A DNA stretch of 64,000 bases from CAZIAK01 sp964537035 (GCA_964537035.1 CAZIAK010000002.1:124001-188000), one strand, 5' to 3'; numbered from the stretch's first letter, positions 1 through 8,804 are shown. A program made the numbers and translations. Notes: generated from the letters alone by a model not told the origin.

Positions 1-1436
1 GAGCGGTCCACAAGGCCGTGATCACCGTGCCCGCTTACTTCGACGATGCCCAGCGGCAAGCCACCAGAGATGCGGCCAAGATCGCCGGCCTCACCGCCCT
101 GCGCATCGTCAACGAACCCACCGCCGCCGCCCTGGCCTACGGTCTCGATCCCGAGAACCAGGGCAACGTGGTGGTCTACGACCTGGGGGGGGGCACCTTC
201 GACATCTCGGTGCTCAAGATCACCCAAGGCGTGTTCAAGGTCGCCGCCACCGCCGGGGACACCCACCTGGGTGGCGATGACTTCGACCAGCTGATCATGG
301 AGCGCATCCTGGCCCTGGTGGCCGAGCGCACCGGCACCGACCTCTCCGTTCAGCCCCAGGCCCTGCAGCAGATCCGCCTCTCCGCTGAAGGCCTCAAGAT
401 GAGCCTGTCTGAGAACGAGCGGGCAGAGCTCGAGATCGACCTGGGCGACGAGCAGACGCTCAAGTTCTCCATCACCCGAGCCGAGTTCGAGCAGGCCATC
501 ACGCCTCTGCTGAAACGCACGCTCGAGTGCTGCCAAGCGGCCATGACCGACGCTGGCCTGAGCAACGACGACATCCGGGACGTGGTCTGCGTGGGCGGCT
601 CGACGCGTATCCCCCTCGTGCGCCAGCTGCTCGAAGACACGTTTGGCCGGCCACCCCACACCGAGCTCGACCCGGATCAGGTGGTGGCACTGGGCGCGGC
701 GATCCAGGCCAGCGTGCTCAGCGGCGGCAACCGCGACCTGCTGCTGCTCGACGTGAACCCCTTGTCTCTCGGCATCGAGACCGTGGGCGGCGCCTTCGCC
801 AAGCTGGTCAATCGCAACGCCACCGTGCCCGCCCAGGCCAGCGAGATGTTCTCCACCTCGGTCGACAACCAGACCTCCATCGAGATCAATGTCTTCCAGG
901 GCGAGCGCGAACTGGTGCGCGACTGCCGGCAGCTCGGCGCCTTCAAGCTGCGGGGCATCCCGGCCATGCCCGCAGGACTGCCCCGTGTCGAGGTGAGCTT
1001 CCTCATCGACGCCGACGGAGTGCTCACGGTGTCAGCGAAAGAACAACGGAGCGGCATCGCCACGGCCATCGACGTGGTGCCCAGCCACGGCCTCACGCCC
1101 GGTCAGGTCAAGGACATCGTGCGCGAGTCGATCGTCAAGGCTCGTGAAGACTTCGGCAACCGCGAGCTGGTCGAACTCAAGAACAAGGTCTCCAGCCTCA
1201 TCGGCGGCACCCAGCGTGTGCTGGCCATGGAGGAGATGCCCTTCACCGACGCTCAACGGGCCGATCTCGAGGGGGACATCGCCCAGCTCGAGACCCTGGT
1301 CAAGGCTGAAGACGTCCCCGCCTTGCGCAGCGCCGCAGACGCCTTCGGCGAGAAGACCCAGGCGTTGGCCGACGACGCCATCGGCGCCGCCATCAAGGCC
1401 GAGTTGAACCGCGAACAGACCCAGCTGCCTTCATGA
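1..1436 (+). CDS. hscA: Hsp70-family chaperone HscA (5' end outside window)
   Basis: Hsp70 chaperone, probably the one that helps transfer Fe-S clusters from the IscU scaffold, an ATP-driven cytoplasmic role. The frame is open from base 3, so roughly the first 140 residues lie upstream. Visible are the nucleotide-binding motifs [25 protein letters not shown] and VGGSTRIP, then the substrate-binding beta domain ([16 protein letters not shown]). The stretch [20 protein letters not shown] followed by PAMPAG resembles HscA more than DnaK, whose equivalent usually reads GERxMAxDNKxLGxFxL. The C-terminal lid is short and lacks the acidic EEVD-like DnaK tail. iscX follows 30 bp downstream, which supports an isc operon assignment. 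DnaK is the less likely alternative. Confidence 0.85.
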   Translation, partial: AVHKAVITVPAYFDDAQRQATRDAAKIAGLTALRIVNEPTAAALAYGLDPENQGNVVVYDLGGGTFDISVLKITQGVFKVAATAGDTHLGGDDFDQLIMERILALVAERTGTDLSVQPQALQQIRLSAEGLKMSLSENERAELEIDLGDEQTLKFSITRAEFEQAITPLLKRTLECCQAAMTDAGLSNDDIRDVVCVGGSTRIPLVRQLLEDTFGRPPHTELDPDQVVALGAAIQASVLSGGNRDLLLLDVNPLSLGIETVGGAFAKLVNRNATVPAQASEMFSTSVDNQTSIEINVFQGERELVRDCRQLGAFKLRGIPAMPAGLPRVEVSFLIDADGVLTVSAKEQRSGIATAIDVVPSHGLTPGQVKDIVRESIVKAREDFGNRELVELKNKVSSLIGGTQRVLAMEEMPFTDAQRADLEGDIAQLETLVKAEDVPALRSAADAFGEKTQALADDAIGAAIKAELNREQTQLPS

Positions 1437-1466
1437 GGCCGCCCTCCCTGACAAAGAGCACACCCC

Positions 1467-1685
1467 ATGGATGAGTTCACCTGGACTGACGTCGAAGAGA
1501 TCGGCTTTCAGTTGTTCGAGGCTCGCCCCACCGTCGACCCGCTGACCATCCGCTTCACCGACCTGCACCAATGGGTCTGCGAACTGAAGGGCTTTGTCGG
1601 CGCGAAGGACAAGAGCGGCGAGAAGATCCTGGAGGCCATCCAGATGGCCTGGCTCGAGGAGTTCCGCGACGCAGCCGAGGCCTGA
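1467..1685 (+). CDS. iscX: Fe-S cluster assembly protein IscX
   Basis: Small acidic protein (72 residues) of the IscX/YfhJ family, which binds IscS and iron and tunes Fe-S cluster assembly. The sequence aligns with the E. coli protein along its length: FTWTDVEEIG near the start, DPLTIRFTDLHQWVCEL in the middle, and EKILEAIQMAWLEE at the end. The family is normally 64-70 residues, so it is complete. It lies 30 bp after hscA and 1 bp before the next start codon, consistent with co-transcription as the tail of an isc operon. Confidence 0.93.
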   Translation: MDEFTWTDVEEIGFQLFEARPTVDPLTIRFTDLHQWVCELKGFVGAKDKSGEKILEAIQMAWLEEFRDAAEA

Positions 1686-1686
1686 G

Positions 1687-2103
1687 GTGGCTGCCTACGA
1701 GACCACCCTGCCCGTGCGCTTCGGGCAGGTCGACTATGCGGGGATCATGTTCTATCCCCGCTTCTTCGAGAACTTCCACACGGCGTTCGAGGACATGTTC
1801 GGCGAGCTGCTGGGCGTGCCCTACATGTCCGTGCTGAAGGACCGCCGGGTGGGCTTCCCCACCGTCTCCATCGACACCCAGTTCATTCGTCCCTTTCGTT
1901 TCGGCGAGCCCATGCGCCTGGCCATCGACGTCACCAAGCTCGGGCGCACTTCGATCACATTTCGCTATCGGGGCTTTCATGGCGACGGGGCAGAGCCCTC
2001 CGTGCAGGCCACGGGCACGGTGGTGGTCATCGACCTGGACAGCTTCGAGAGCCTGCCCATCCCGGACGACATCCGCGCGGCGCTCGAGACCCTGCTTGTC
2101 TGA
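1687..2103 (+). CDS. Acyl-CoA thioesterase, 4HBT/YbgC-like hotdog fold
   Basis: Hotdog-fold thioesterase of about 138 residues, expected to hydrolyse acyl-CoA thioesters in the cytoplasm. The N-terminal motif VRFGQVDYAGIMFYPRFFEN matches the 4HBT active-site segment, in which the Asp of D-Y-A-G is catalytic. I placed the start at the GTG at 1687 rather than the in-frame ATG at 1594, because the homology begins there and the earlier start would overlap iscX by more than 90 bp. It sits 1 bp after the iscX stop, so translation is probably coupled. The substrate cannot be read from sequence, and a link to Fe-S metabolism is not implied. Confidence 0.8.
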   Translation: MAAYETTLPVRFGQVDYAGIMFYPRFFENFHTAFEDMFGELLGVPYMSVLKDRRVGFPTVSIDTQFIRPFRFGEPMRLAIDVTKLGRTSITFRYRGFHGDGAEPSVQATGTVVVIDLDSFESLPIPDDIRAALETLLV

Positions 2104-2184
2104 CGAGCTGGCCGCTGGCAGGGCCGTGTCAGCTCACAGTCGGCTGGAGTCTGCGAGGCTCGGGCTGCTATGGTCGGCCGGCTC

Positions 2185-4173
2185 ATGAGCCCATCCAGAC
2201 AAGCGCCTTCACTTCGCCAGCCCAGCGCGCCCATGCGCAGAGCGCTCTGCACCCTGCTGGCCACGACGTGGCTCGTCTGCCTGAGCCCGCGGGCCCAGGC
2301 CGCCGTCCCCACCACCGATCCATCGCACCTACAGGCTGAAACCATGATCCGCTACCACGTGTCGTTTCCCGAGCTGCTCGCCCATCGCGTTCAGGTGCGC
2401 ATGTCACTGGGAGGCCTGGACGGCGGGGCGCTCGACATCGCCATGCCCGTGTGGTCGCCGGGCAGCTACCTGGTCAGGGAGTACGCCCGTCACGTGCTCG
2501 ACCTTCAGGCCAGCAGCGCGTCGGGCGAGACCTTGGCCACGGAGAAGATCGCCAAGAACATCTGGCGCATCCACACGAACGGCGCCACCGCGGTTCAGGT
2601 CGACTACGCGCTCTACGCCAACGAACTCTCCGTGCGTACAAACGAGGTCAACGGACAGCACGCGTTTCTGCAATCGCCGGGCACGTTCTTCCGCCACGAA
2701 GGCTCGGCCGCAGCGCCACACCACATCACCGTCGACCCGCCCCTGGGCTGGGACGTCTTCACACCCTTGAGCAAGGAGACCGACGGCTGGACCGCGACCG
2801 ACTACGACGAGCTGGCCGACTCGCCCTTCGAGCTGGGCCCCCACGAGCAGCTCTCGTTCGAGGTCAACGGCGTCACCCACCACATGGTCATGGCCGGTGA
2901 GTCCGACGTCGACTCAGAACAGCTGCTCAAAGACGTCACCACCATCTGCACCGAGGTCGCGTCGATCTTCGGCCAGATGCCCTTCGACGATTACATGTTC
3001 ATTTTTCTGCTCGTCGACTCAGGGGGTGGCGGGCTCGAGCACAAGAACTCCAGCGTCTGCATGTCCAACCGCTGGGACCTCGTCAAGCCCAAGAACTACC
3101 GGCGCTTTCTCTCACTCGTGGCCCACGAATATTTTCACGCCTGGAACGTGAAGCGCTTTCGGCCAGAGGCCCTCGGGCCCTTCGACTACGACACCGAGAA
3201 CTACACGCCCGATCTCTGGGTGGCCGAGGGCATCACCAGCTACTTCGATGATCTGAGCACGGCCCGTGCTGGCTTCGTCGACAAGATCGAGACCTACCTC
3301 GACGACCGGGCGAGCGCCTTCCGCTCAGAGGCCGAGCGCCCGGGCTCGGCCCGCACGAGCCTCACCGCCTCCTCCTTTGACGCCTGGATCAAGCTCTACC
3401 GCCCGGACGAGAACTCCACCAACAGCACGGTGTCCTACTACAGCAAGGGCGCCCTGGTGGCCTTCATGCTCGACATGCGCATCCGCCGGCTGAGCGCAGG
3501 AGAACGAGGGCTGGCCGACGTGCTGCGCCTGGGCTGGAGCCGCTACACGGCCCAAGACCAGGGCTTCCCGGCGGGCGCCCTGCTGACCTTGTCCGGCGAG
3601 GTCGCGGGCACAGACCTGACCGGTTTCTTCGACGCCTACGTGAACGGCACAGCTCCCCTCGCACCCAACGAAGACCTGGCCTGGGTGGGCTTGGCCCTGG
3701 AGGTCACGCCCGACAAGACCGAGCGCCAGCTCCCGCAAGACGATGACGGCTTCACGCTCGAGCCATGGCTGGGCATCACCACCCAATCGAAGAGCGGCCT
3801 GGTGTCTGTCAACACCGTGCTCGAAGGGGGCCCGGCCTACGCTGCCGGACTCAACCACGACGATCTGATCCTGGCCATCGACGAGATGCGCGTGACCCCA
3901 TCGACCCTGTCGAATCGTCTCGATCGCACCGCCGGCGCCGAGATCAGCCTGACCCTCTACCGAGGGCAGGAGCTGAAGGTGCTCAAGGTCACCCCCGAGC
4001 TGCGGCGGCTCTCCCAATGGAAGCTCAGCCCGGTGGCAGACGTGAGCGACGAGCAGCTGGCAGCGTTCCGCAACTGGTGCGGCTGGGACCATCCCTCCGC
4101 CCCAGCAGACGAAGCCAGCGAGCCCGACGCAGCAGACACCGCCGAAAGCACCACCTCGGCTGGGAACCGCTGA
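2185..4173 (+). CDS. Exported M61-family peptidase with C-terminal PDZ domain
   Basis: Zinc metallopeptidase of the M61 (glycyl aminopeptidase) family. An N-terminal segment with a hydrophobic run (ALCTLLATTWLVCLS) and an A-Q-A cleavage site predicts export. The N-terminal beta domain (MPVWSPGSYLVREYARHV) is typical of M61. The zinc site HEYFHAWNVKRFRPE at about codons 314-328 (bases 3124-3168) carries HExxH, with WVAEGITSYF supplying the third ligand. A PDZ domain follows (PWLGITTQSKSG, GGPAYAAGLNHDDLILAID). Possible starts are ATG at 2170, 2185 or 2233. I favour 2185 because TATGGT at 2169-2174 looks like a -10 box for a leaderless message; 2233 would give the most compact signal peptide. 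Confidence 0.88.
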   Translation: MSPSRQAPSLRQPSAPMRRALCTLLATTWLVCLSPRAQAAVPTTDPSHLQAETMIRYHVSFPELLAHRVQVRMSLGGLDGGALDIAMPVWSPGSYLVREYARHVLDLQASSASGETLATEKIAKNIWRIHTNGATAVQVDYALYANELSVRTNEVNGQHAFLQSPGTFFRHEGSAAAPHHITVDPPLGWDVFTPLSKETDGWTATDYDELADSPFELGPHEQLSFEVNGVTHHMVMAGESDVDSEQLLKDVTTICTEVASIFGQMPFDDYMFIFLLVDSGGGGLEHKNSSVCMSNRWDLVKPKNYRRFLSLVAHEYFHAWNVKRFRPEALGPFDYDTENYTPDLWVAEGITSYFDDLSTARAGFVDKIETYLDDRASAFRSEAERPGSARTSLTASSFDAWIKLYRPDENSTNSTVSYYSKGALVAFMLDMRIRRLSAGERGLADVLRLGWSRYTAQDQGFPAGALLTLSGEVAGTDLTGFFDAYVNGTAPLAPNEDLAWVGLALEVTPDKTERQLPQDDDGFTLEPWLGITTQSKSGLVSVNTVLEGGPAYAAGLNHDDLILAIDEMRVTPSTLSNRLDRTAGAEISLTLYRGQELKVLKVTPELRRLSQWKLSPVADVSDEQLAAFRNWCGWDHPSAPADEASEPDAADTAESTTSAGNR

Positions 4174-4294
4174 TCAAGCAAGCCGGCGGTGGCCACTCCG
4201 TCTCCCCGCCGATGACAGCCAATCCGCCCCTCGAACCAGGAACTCGGCGAGGTGCCTGAGTGCAGCTTCGCCGCCGGAGAGAGAACCCCGGAAG

Positions 4295-4453
4295 GCCACA
4301 GTCGCCCGTCTCTCCACCGGCGAGGGCGTCCCTGATTCTCACCAGGGGGGTCTGCAGCGAGTGTGGAGGCAAAGCCGACCCTGTCTGAGCGAAACGGCCC
4401 CCCTGGTGAGACGCAGGGACGCCCGGACCCGCTCAAAGGCAGCGATCTGTAGC
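4295..4453 (+). repeat. Dispersed structured repeat, copy 1
   Basis: One of three related elements in this window (others near 22.4 and 29.2 kb). An outer imperfect stem pairs 4295-4305 with 4442-4453, with one bulged base. The main stem pairs 4324-4350 with 4398-4424, 25 of 27 positions matching. The loop at 4351-4397 is 47 nt long and nearly identical in all copies; it contains AGCGAGTGTGGAGGC and CTGTCTGAGCGAAACGG. The element fills the gap between the M61 gene (+) and gpsA (-), which converge. Bases 4174-4294 to its left show no gene. It could act as a bidirectional terminator, a structured RNA or a mobile hairpin element; sequence alone does not decide. Confidence 0.9.
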
Positions 4454-4470
4454 ACTGACCCCCACGCCGA

Positions 4471-5469
4471 TCAGAGAGCCACCTCGTCCTTCTGCTGACG
4501 AGTCATCAGGTCACGGACCGCCGCGAGGGGATCCTTGCCCGAGTAGAGCACTTCGCGAATCTCTGAGCAGATGGGCATGTCCACGCCGAGCTCGTCGGCG
4601 AACTCCATCACCGCCTTGCAGGTGAGCACCCCTTCGGGAACCCCGGGGATCAGCGCCAGGGCCTCGTCGAGGGTCTTGCCCTTGCCGATCGACTCGCCCA
4701 CCTGCCGGTTGCGGCCGTGGCGCGAGACGCAGGACACCACCAGATCGCCGATGCCAGACAAGCCGTGGAACGTGCCGGGCTGCCCGCCCAGGGCCTGACC
4801 GAGGCGCGACATCTCCGCCTGGCCGCGAGTCAGCAGGGCCGCCTTCGTGTTGTCACCGAATCCCAGGCCATCGATCATGCCGCCCGCGATGGAGAGCACG
4901 TTCTTGAGCGCCCCACCGAGCTCGACTCCGAGCACGTCGTCGGACGTGTAGACCCGAAAGCGCTCGGTGGTGAACAGGTCTTGCACGCGCAGGGCCAGTC
5001 CAGGGTCTGTGGACGCTGCCACCACCGCCGTGGGCATCCGCGCCGCCACCTCTTCTGCATGGGAGGGCCCCGAGAGCACGGCCATGGGCCGCTCGCCCAG
5101 GACATCCACGATGATCTCCGTGGCTCGCAGGCGCCCCGGGAGCTCCAAGCCCTTGGTGGCTGACACGAAGGGTCGCCCCCGGTTGAAGCTGTCCTTCAGC
5201 TCTTCTAGTACAGGCCGCAGGTAGCGACTGGGCACGGCGGACACGATCAGATCGGCCCGATCAAAGAAGTCGGGCGTGGACGAGATCGTGATGCCGTCAG
5301 GGATCGTGTAGCCCGAGAGGTACTTTCGATTCTCTCGGGTGGCCTGCATCTCTTCGGCCACCTCTGCGCTGTGGGCCCACTGAATGACCGAGGCACCACG
5401 CTCGACGAGCACCATGGCCAGGGCAGTGCCCCAGGCGCCGTCACCGAGAACTGCGACCTTCTCCATCAT
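4471..5469 (-). CDS. gpsA: Glycerol-3-phosphate dehydrogenase [NAD(P)+]
   Basis: Cytoplasmic enzyme that reduces dihydroxyacetone phosphate to sn-glycerol 3-phosphate, the backbone precursor of phospholipids. The dinucleotide-binding motif is at the N-terminus (VAVLGDGAWGTALA). Family signatures include VSATKGLE, VLSGPSHAEEVA, the catalytic-Lys region LGGALKNVLSIAGG, and GLSGIGDLVVSC. At 332 residues the length is normal. Its ATG overlaps the TGA of plsY by 4 bp (ATGA), so the two are translationally coupled. Their products act in sequence: GpsA makes the acceptor that PlsY acylates. Confidence 0.96.
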   Translation of the reverse strand: MMEKVAVLGDGAWGTALAMVLVERGASVIQWAHSAEVAEEMQATRENRKYLSGYTIPDGITISSTPDFFDRADLIVSAVPSRYLRPVLEELKDSFNRGRPFVSATKGLELPGRLRATEIIVDVLGERPMAVLSGPSHAEEVAARMPTAVVAASTDPGLALRVQDLFTTERFRVYTSDDVLGVELGGALKNVLSIAGGMIDGLGFGDNTKAALLTRGQAEMSRLGQALGGQPGTFHGLSGIGDLVVSCVSRHGRNRQVGESIGKGKTLDEALALIPGVPEGVLTCKAVMEFADELGVDMPICSEIREVLYSGKDPLAAVRDLMTRQQKDEVAL

Positions 5470-6146
5470 GCTTTCCTGACTTGTTCGGGGGTTTCGGGGT
5501 CATCGTAGCGATCCTCGGTGCCGGCGCGAATCCTGGCCAGATTGTCTCGGTGCCGCCAGGTCACCAGCAGGGCCAGCAAGGCCATCACGCCAGCGCCGCC
5601 GCTGGCAGGGCTACCGGTGTGGTCGGCCCCGCCCATCCACCATGCGCTGAGCAGCTGAGCCGTCGGGATCGCCCAGACCAGCAGCAGGCTGGCCAGAGAG
5701 ACGAAGCCCAGGCAGAACTTTGCCAGCAGATGGGTCAGCACCCCGATCAGGGCCAGCAAGGGGTCGAGGGCGAGACAGCCTCCGAGCAGGGTGGCGACGC
5801 CCTTTCCGCCGCGGAAACCGGCGGTCACCGGGCAGACGTGCCCCAGGACGGCAGCCAGGAGCACCAGGCTGGCTCCGTCAGTGTCTACCGCCAGGGGTGG
5901 CAGGGTCAGCCCGGCGCCCGGGGCGACCAGGAACACTGGCAGCCAGCCCTTGGCCACGTCGAGGAGCAGCACCAGGATGCCCCAGGGCTTGCCCACGACG
6001 CGCCCCACGTTGGTCGCCCCGGGGTTGCCCGACCCGTGCTGGCGAATGTCCACGCCGTGCAGCCGTGCCACCAGGGCAGCAAACGACACGCAGCCCAGGG
6101 CGTATGCGAAAAGGATGGTCAGGGGCAGGCTCATGATTCGGGCCAT
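5466..6146 (-). CDS. plsY: Glycerol-3-phosphate acyltransferase PlsY
   Basis: Integral membrane acyltransferase that transfers an acyl group from acyl-phosphate to glycerol 3-phosphate, the first step of phospholipid synthesis in most bacteria. The hallmark HGSGNPGATNVGRVVGK loop is present, as is the second cytoplasmic motif GHVCPVTAGFRGGKGVAT; several hydrophobic segments surround them. I chose the ATG at 6146 (MARIMSLPLTILFAYALG), which begins just before the first membrane helix; 6134 is also possible. The longer open frame upstream, to 6500, lacks homology and overlaps the divergent gene. Its stop overlaps the gpsA start. Confidence 0.95.
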   Translation of the reverse strand: MARIMSLPLTILFAYALGCVSFAALVARLHGVDIRQHGSGNPGATNVGRVVGKPWGILVLLLDVAKGWLPVFLVAPGAGLTLPPLAVDTDGASLVLLAAVLGHVCPVTAGFRGGKGVATLLGGCLALDPLLALIGVLTHLLAKFCLGFVSLASLLLVWAIPTAQLLSAWWMGGADHTGSPASGGAGVMALLALLVTWRHRDNLARIRAGTEDRYDDPETPEQVRKA

Positions 6147-6293
6147 CTTATGCCGACGCGAGGGCAGCAGCCCCCGTGGAAATGACCTGTCCTCCCCGGG
6201 GCCACTCCGAACCTGTCTCGGCCCCGGGCCATTCTCTATCATGGCCCCTCCGAACGCCCCTGACTGCGGCTTTGCCAAGCCCCCCACGCCTCC

Positions 6294-7040
6294 ATGCGCA
6301 CCTTTCTCTGCCTGACCCTCCTGGCCACGATTCTCAACGCCCAGGAGTCCTTCACCGACGCAGACTTCGAGTTCAGCTTCGCCCCTCCCGAGGGGCTGGT
6401 CGCCCTGGACGAGCAGCAGCTGCGGTCGTTCATGGGCCTGCCGGACGAGTACGAACTCAACGCGCCCCTGGCCGAGGACATGCCCGTTGATCTCGTGCAC
6501 AAGTACTACTGGCGGGACACCGCCGGCCTGGGCCGTGAGATCAGGCTGGACATCGGCTACTCGCCGAAGGGTCTGCCCTTCGTCCGGCCCGAAGACTTCG
6601 CCGACGCCATGGTGGCCGAAGGCGAACTGACCATCGAAACAAGGGAGCCGCTCAAGCCGCCCACACCAGGCTTCACGCTCACGGGCACGGCCTCGCGCCC
6701 CGATGGCGTCGAACTGCGCCGCCTGGTGGCCTACTTCATCCTGGGCAAGAACCGCTATGCGTTCCTGACCCTCACCTCCCCCACCAGCCGCTGGGACGCC
6801 AACTTCGGCGCCCTCTCCGCCGCGCTCGCCTCTGTCACCTTTCCGCCGCCCAATGACGTGACCGGCGGTGCCGCGGGACCGGGCGCCCCCGGCACCCCCA
6901 AACCCCTCGAGGGCAGCCAGGCCGCACCGAGTGCTGCCGGGGTCCCAGATGACTGGAGCAGCCTGGAGGTCACCGGCAGCCTGGTGCTCGCCGTCGTGCT
7001 CATGATGGGCCTGTTCGCTGGCGGCAAGCGCTCCTCGTGA
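6294..7040 (+). CDS. Exported protein of unknown function with C-terminal membrane anchor
   Basis: I do not recognise a family. The protein (248 residues) starts with a short signal peptide (MRTFLCLTLLATILNAQ). A soluble domain of about 170 residues follows, rich in beta-strand-like segments (FEFSFAPPEGLVAL, RRLVAYFILGKNRYAFLTLT). Next come a Pro/Gly/Ala linker and a C-terminal membrane helix (LVLAVVLMMGLFAGGKRSS). The middle is loosely reminiscent of PsbP/DUF1795-type domains, but I cannot establish that. It overlaps the following sulfatase-like gene by 4 bp (GTGA), so the two are probably one operon. The gap to divergent plsY (6147-6293) likely holds both promoters. Confidence 0.7.
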   Translation: MRTFLCLTLLATILNAQESFTDADFEFSFAPPEGLVALDEQQLRSFMGLPDEYELNAPLAEDMPVDLVHKYYWRDTAGLGREIRLDIGYSPKGLPFVRPEDFADAMVAEGELTIETREPLKPPTPGFTLTGTASRPDGVELRRLVAYFILGKNRYAFLTLTSPTSRWDANFGALSAALASVTFPPPNDVTGGAAGPGAPGTPKPLEGSQAAPSAAGVPDDWSSLEVTGSLVLAVVLMMGLFAGGKRSS

Positions 7041-8572
7041 GCTGCCGATGGGCCCTCGCGGCGGCCCTGCTGGTCACCACCATTGGCTGTGGTGCCGAAC
7101 CGCGCCCCACCACCACCGCCCAGCTGGTGCATCCGGGCACCCACATGCTGCTGATCTCGATCGACACCCTGCGTGCCGATCGGCTGGGCTGCTACGGCTA
7201 CGGTCGCCCCACGTCTCCCGTCTTGGATGCCCTGGCCGAAGAGTCCGTGCTCTTCGAGGAGATGTACGCCAACTCGTGCAAGACCGCGTCGTCGCACATG
7301 AGCCTCTTCACCTCGGTCCTGCCCACGGTGCACAAGGTGCGCAACCAGTCCGCTCGCCTGGGCCTCATCAGCCCGACGCTGGCTGGCAACCGCCTGGGCC
7401 TGCCCCAGGTGTTGAATCAGGCTGGCTACCGCAACGCAGCAGTGTGTGGCGGCGGCAACCTGATCCCCGGCATGGGTTTCGACAAGGGCTTCAGAGGACG
7501 GTTCGAGTCGAACATGGCCGACGTGAGCTGGCACGTGGGCCGCACCCTGGAGCGCTTCGACGAGGTGCTCGCGGGAGACCAGCCGGGCTTTGTGTTCATG
7601 CACACCTATCAGGTGCACGGCCCCTACCTCCCCCCGCCCGAGTATCGCGAGCAGTTCGCCCCCGAACCCCGGGGCATGGTCGCCGAGCGCGTGCGCATCT
7701 TTCAGGACATGCCGTTTCAGAAGCAGTGGCAGGCCATGAACCGCGGCGCAGCAGGCCAGCCCCCTTTCTGGGACGGCAAAGAGCTCTTCGGCGAGGTCGA
7801 GGCCTCCTATTTCTCTGACCTCTACGATGGCGAGGTGGCTTACACCGACGCCCAACTCGGCGAGCTGTTCGACGGTCTGCGCGATCGGGGGCTGTACGAC
7901 GACATGATCATCGTGGTGCTCTCCGACCACGGCGAAGAGTTCTTCGAGCACGGCAGCTTCGAGCACGATCAGCTGTACCGCGAGAGCCTGCACGTCCCTT
8001 GCCTGGTGAAGCTCCCCGGGGGGCAGCTGGGCGGTACCCGGGTCACAGGGCTCACCAGCCTGCTGGACGTGGCGCCCACGCTTTACGACCTGCTGGGTCT
8101 GGCCTCGCCTCCCACTGTGCGGGGTCTCTCGCTCACCGGGGCCATGCTCTCGACGCGCACCTCCAACCAGCCGGTGATCGCCGAGCGGGTGATGTTCCTG
8201 CCCGACGGCGACTATCAGGCCAACCTGCGCAGCGACGCCCTCAGTGTTCACTTCGACGCGGACATGGTCGGCGGCCAGGGCACCTTGGCGGCCTTCGATC
8301 TGACGACCGATCCTGGCGAGAGCAGAGACACCTTCGGCGATCCCTCAGCGCCGGTCCTGCGAGCCCTTGAGAGCCTGCGCACATCACTGGTGCGAGCCCT
8401 CCGGGACCGTGACCTGCTGGACGAGATCGACTCGGGCGGCACCTTCAGAATGGACGATCCAGCCATGGCCGAGCAGCTCAAGAGCCTGGGCTACACCGGG
8501 AATGCAGAGGGGCCGATCGACCCGCCTGGCGGCTCCCCTCTCGACGTCTGGCCCTCGCAAGAGGGGCAATGA
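7037..8572 (+). CDS. Sulfatase/alkaline-phosphatase superfamily exported protein
   Basis: Alkaline-phosphatase-superfamily hydrolase of 511 residues, predicted to be exported: N-terminal hydrophobic run ALAAALLVTTIGC, with a Cys that may be lipidated although the lipobox is weak. The metal-binding N-terminus is ISIDTLRADRLGCYGY, and the C-terminal metal site is VVLSDHGEEFFEHGSFEHD. Around the expected nucleophile the sequence is NSCKTASSHMSLFTS (residues 79-93). This does not fit the CxPxR motif that is converted to formylglycine, so Thr83 is the likelier nucleophile by alignment with the paralogue at 24981-27236. A phosphoryl or phosphoethanolamine substrate is therefore as plausible as a sulfate ester. 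The GTG start overlaps the preceding stop by 4 bp. Confidence 0.87.
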   Translation: MSCRWALAAALLVTTIGCGAEPRPTTTAQLVHPGTHMLLISIDTLRADRLGCYGYGRPTSPVLDALAEESVLFEEMYANSCKTASSHMSLFTSVLPTVHKVRNQSARLGLISPTLAGNRLGLPQVLNQAGYRNAAVCGGGNLIPGMGFDKGFRGRFESNMADVSWHVGRTLERFDEVLAGDQPGFVFMHTYQVHGPYLPPPEYREQFAPEPRGMVAERVRIFQDMPFQKQWQAMNRGAAGQPPFWDGKELFGEVEASYFSDLYDGEVAYTDAQLGELFDGLRDRGLYDDMIIVVLSDHGEEFFEHGSFEHDQLYRESLHVPCLVKLPGGQLGGTRVTGLTSLLDVAPTLYDLLGLASPPTVRGLSLTGAMLSTRTSNQPVIAERVMFLPDGDYQANLRSDALSVHFDADMVGGQGTLAAFDLTTDPGESRDTFGDPSAPVLRALESLRTSLVRALRDRDLLDEIDSGGTFRMDDPAMAEQLKSLGYTGNAEGPIDPPGGSPLDVWPSQEGQ

Positions 8573-8587
8573 GCCCTGCCCCCCCAG

Positions 8588-8665
8588 CGACCTGGCTTGA
8601 CGACCTGGCTTGAAGCCCTGGCTTGAAGCCCTAGCTTGACGACCCGGCTCGACGACCTGGCCCGA
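8588..8665. repeat. Six tandem copies of a 13-bp repeat
   Basis: Units 8588-8600 and 8601-8613 are identical (CGACCTGGCTTGA). The next four (AGCCCTGGCTTGA, AGCCCTAGCTTGA, CGACCCGGCTCGA, CGACCTGGCCCGA) differ by one to four bases, and a decayed seventh may run to 8678. The array lies between the sulfatase-like gene (+) and queD (-), which converge. The rest of the gap, 8573-8804, shows no gene. It may be slippage-generated filler or a binding array. Confidence 0.85.
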
Positions 8666-8804
8666 CGGCCTAGGTCCGGTGGAGGCGCGGCCCTACCCGG
8701 CGGTGATCCCTGGCGCCGACGCCCACCAACCCAGCGTGGTCAGGCTCTCACCGTTGGCCTGCGGCGACCCGGATTTCTCCCGTCACGCTGCCAAGCCGGC
8801 CCCG

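Noticed and set aside
1..1436. DnaK as the identity of the Hsp70
   Set aside because: The [20 protein letters not shown] stretch, the short lid without an acidic tail, and the neighbouring iscX fit HscA better.
4295..4453. Integron attC site or transposon end for the dispersed element
   Set aside because: There is no GTTRRRY/RYYYAAC core, no integrase or transposase nearby, and no obvious target duplications at the three sites. A non-autonomous hairpin element is still possible.
8573..8804. tRNA or small gene in the gap
   Set aside because: No cloverleaf or T-loop sequence; the region is mostly the 13-bp repeat.
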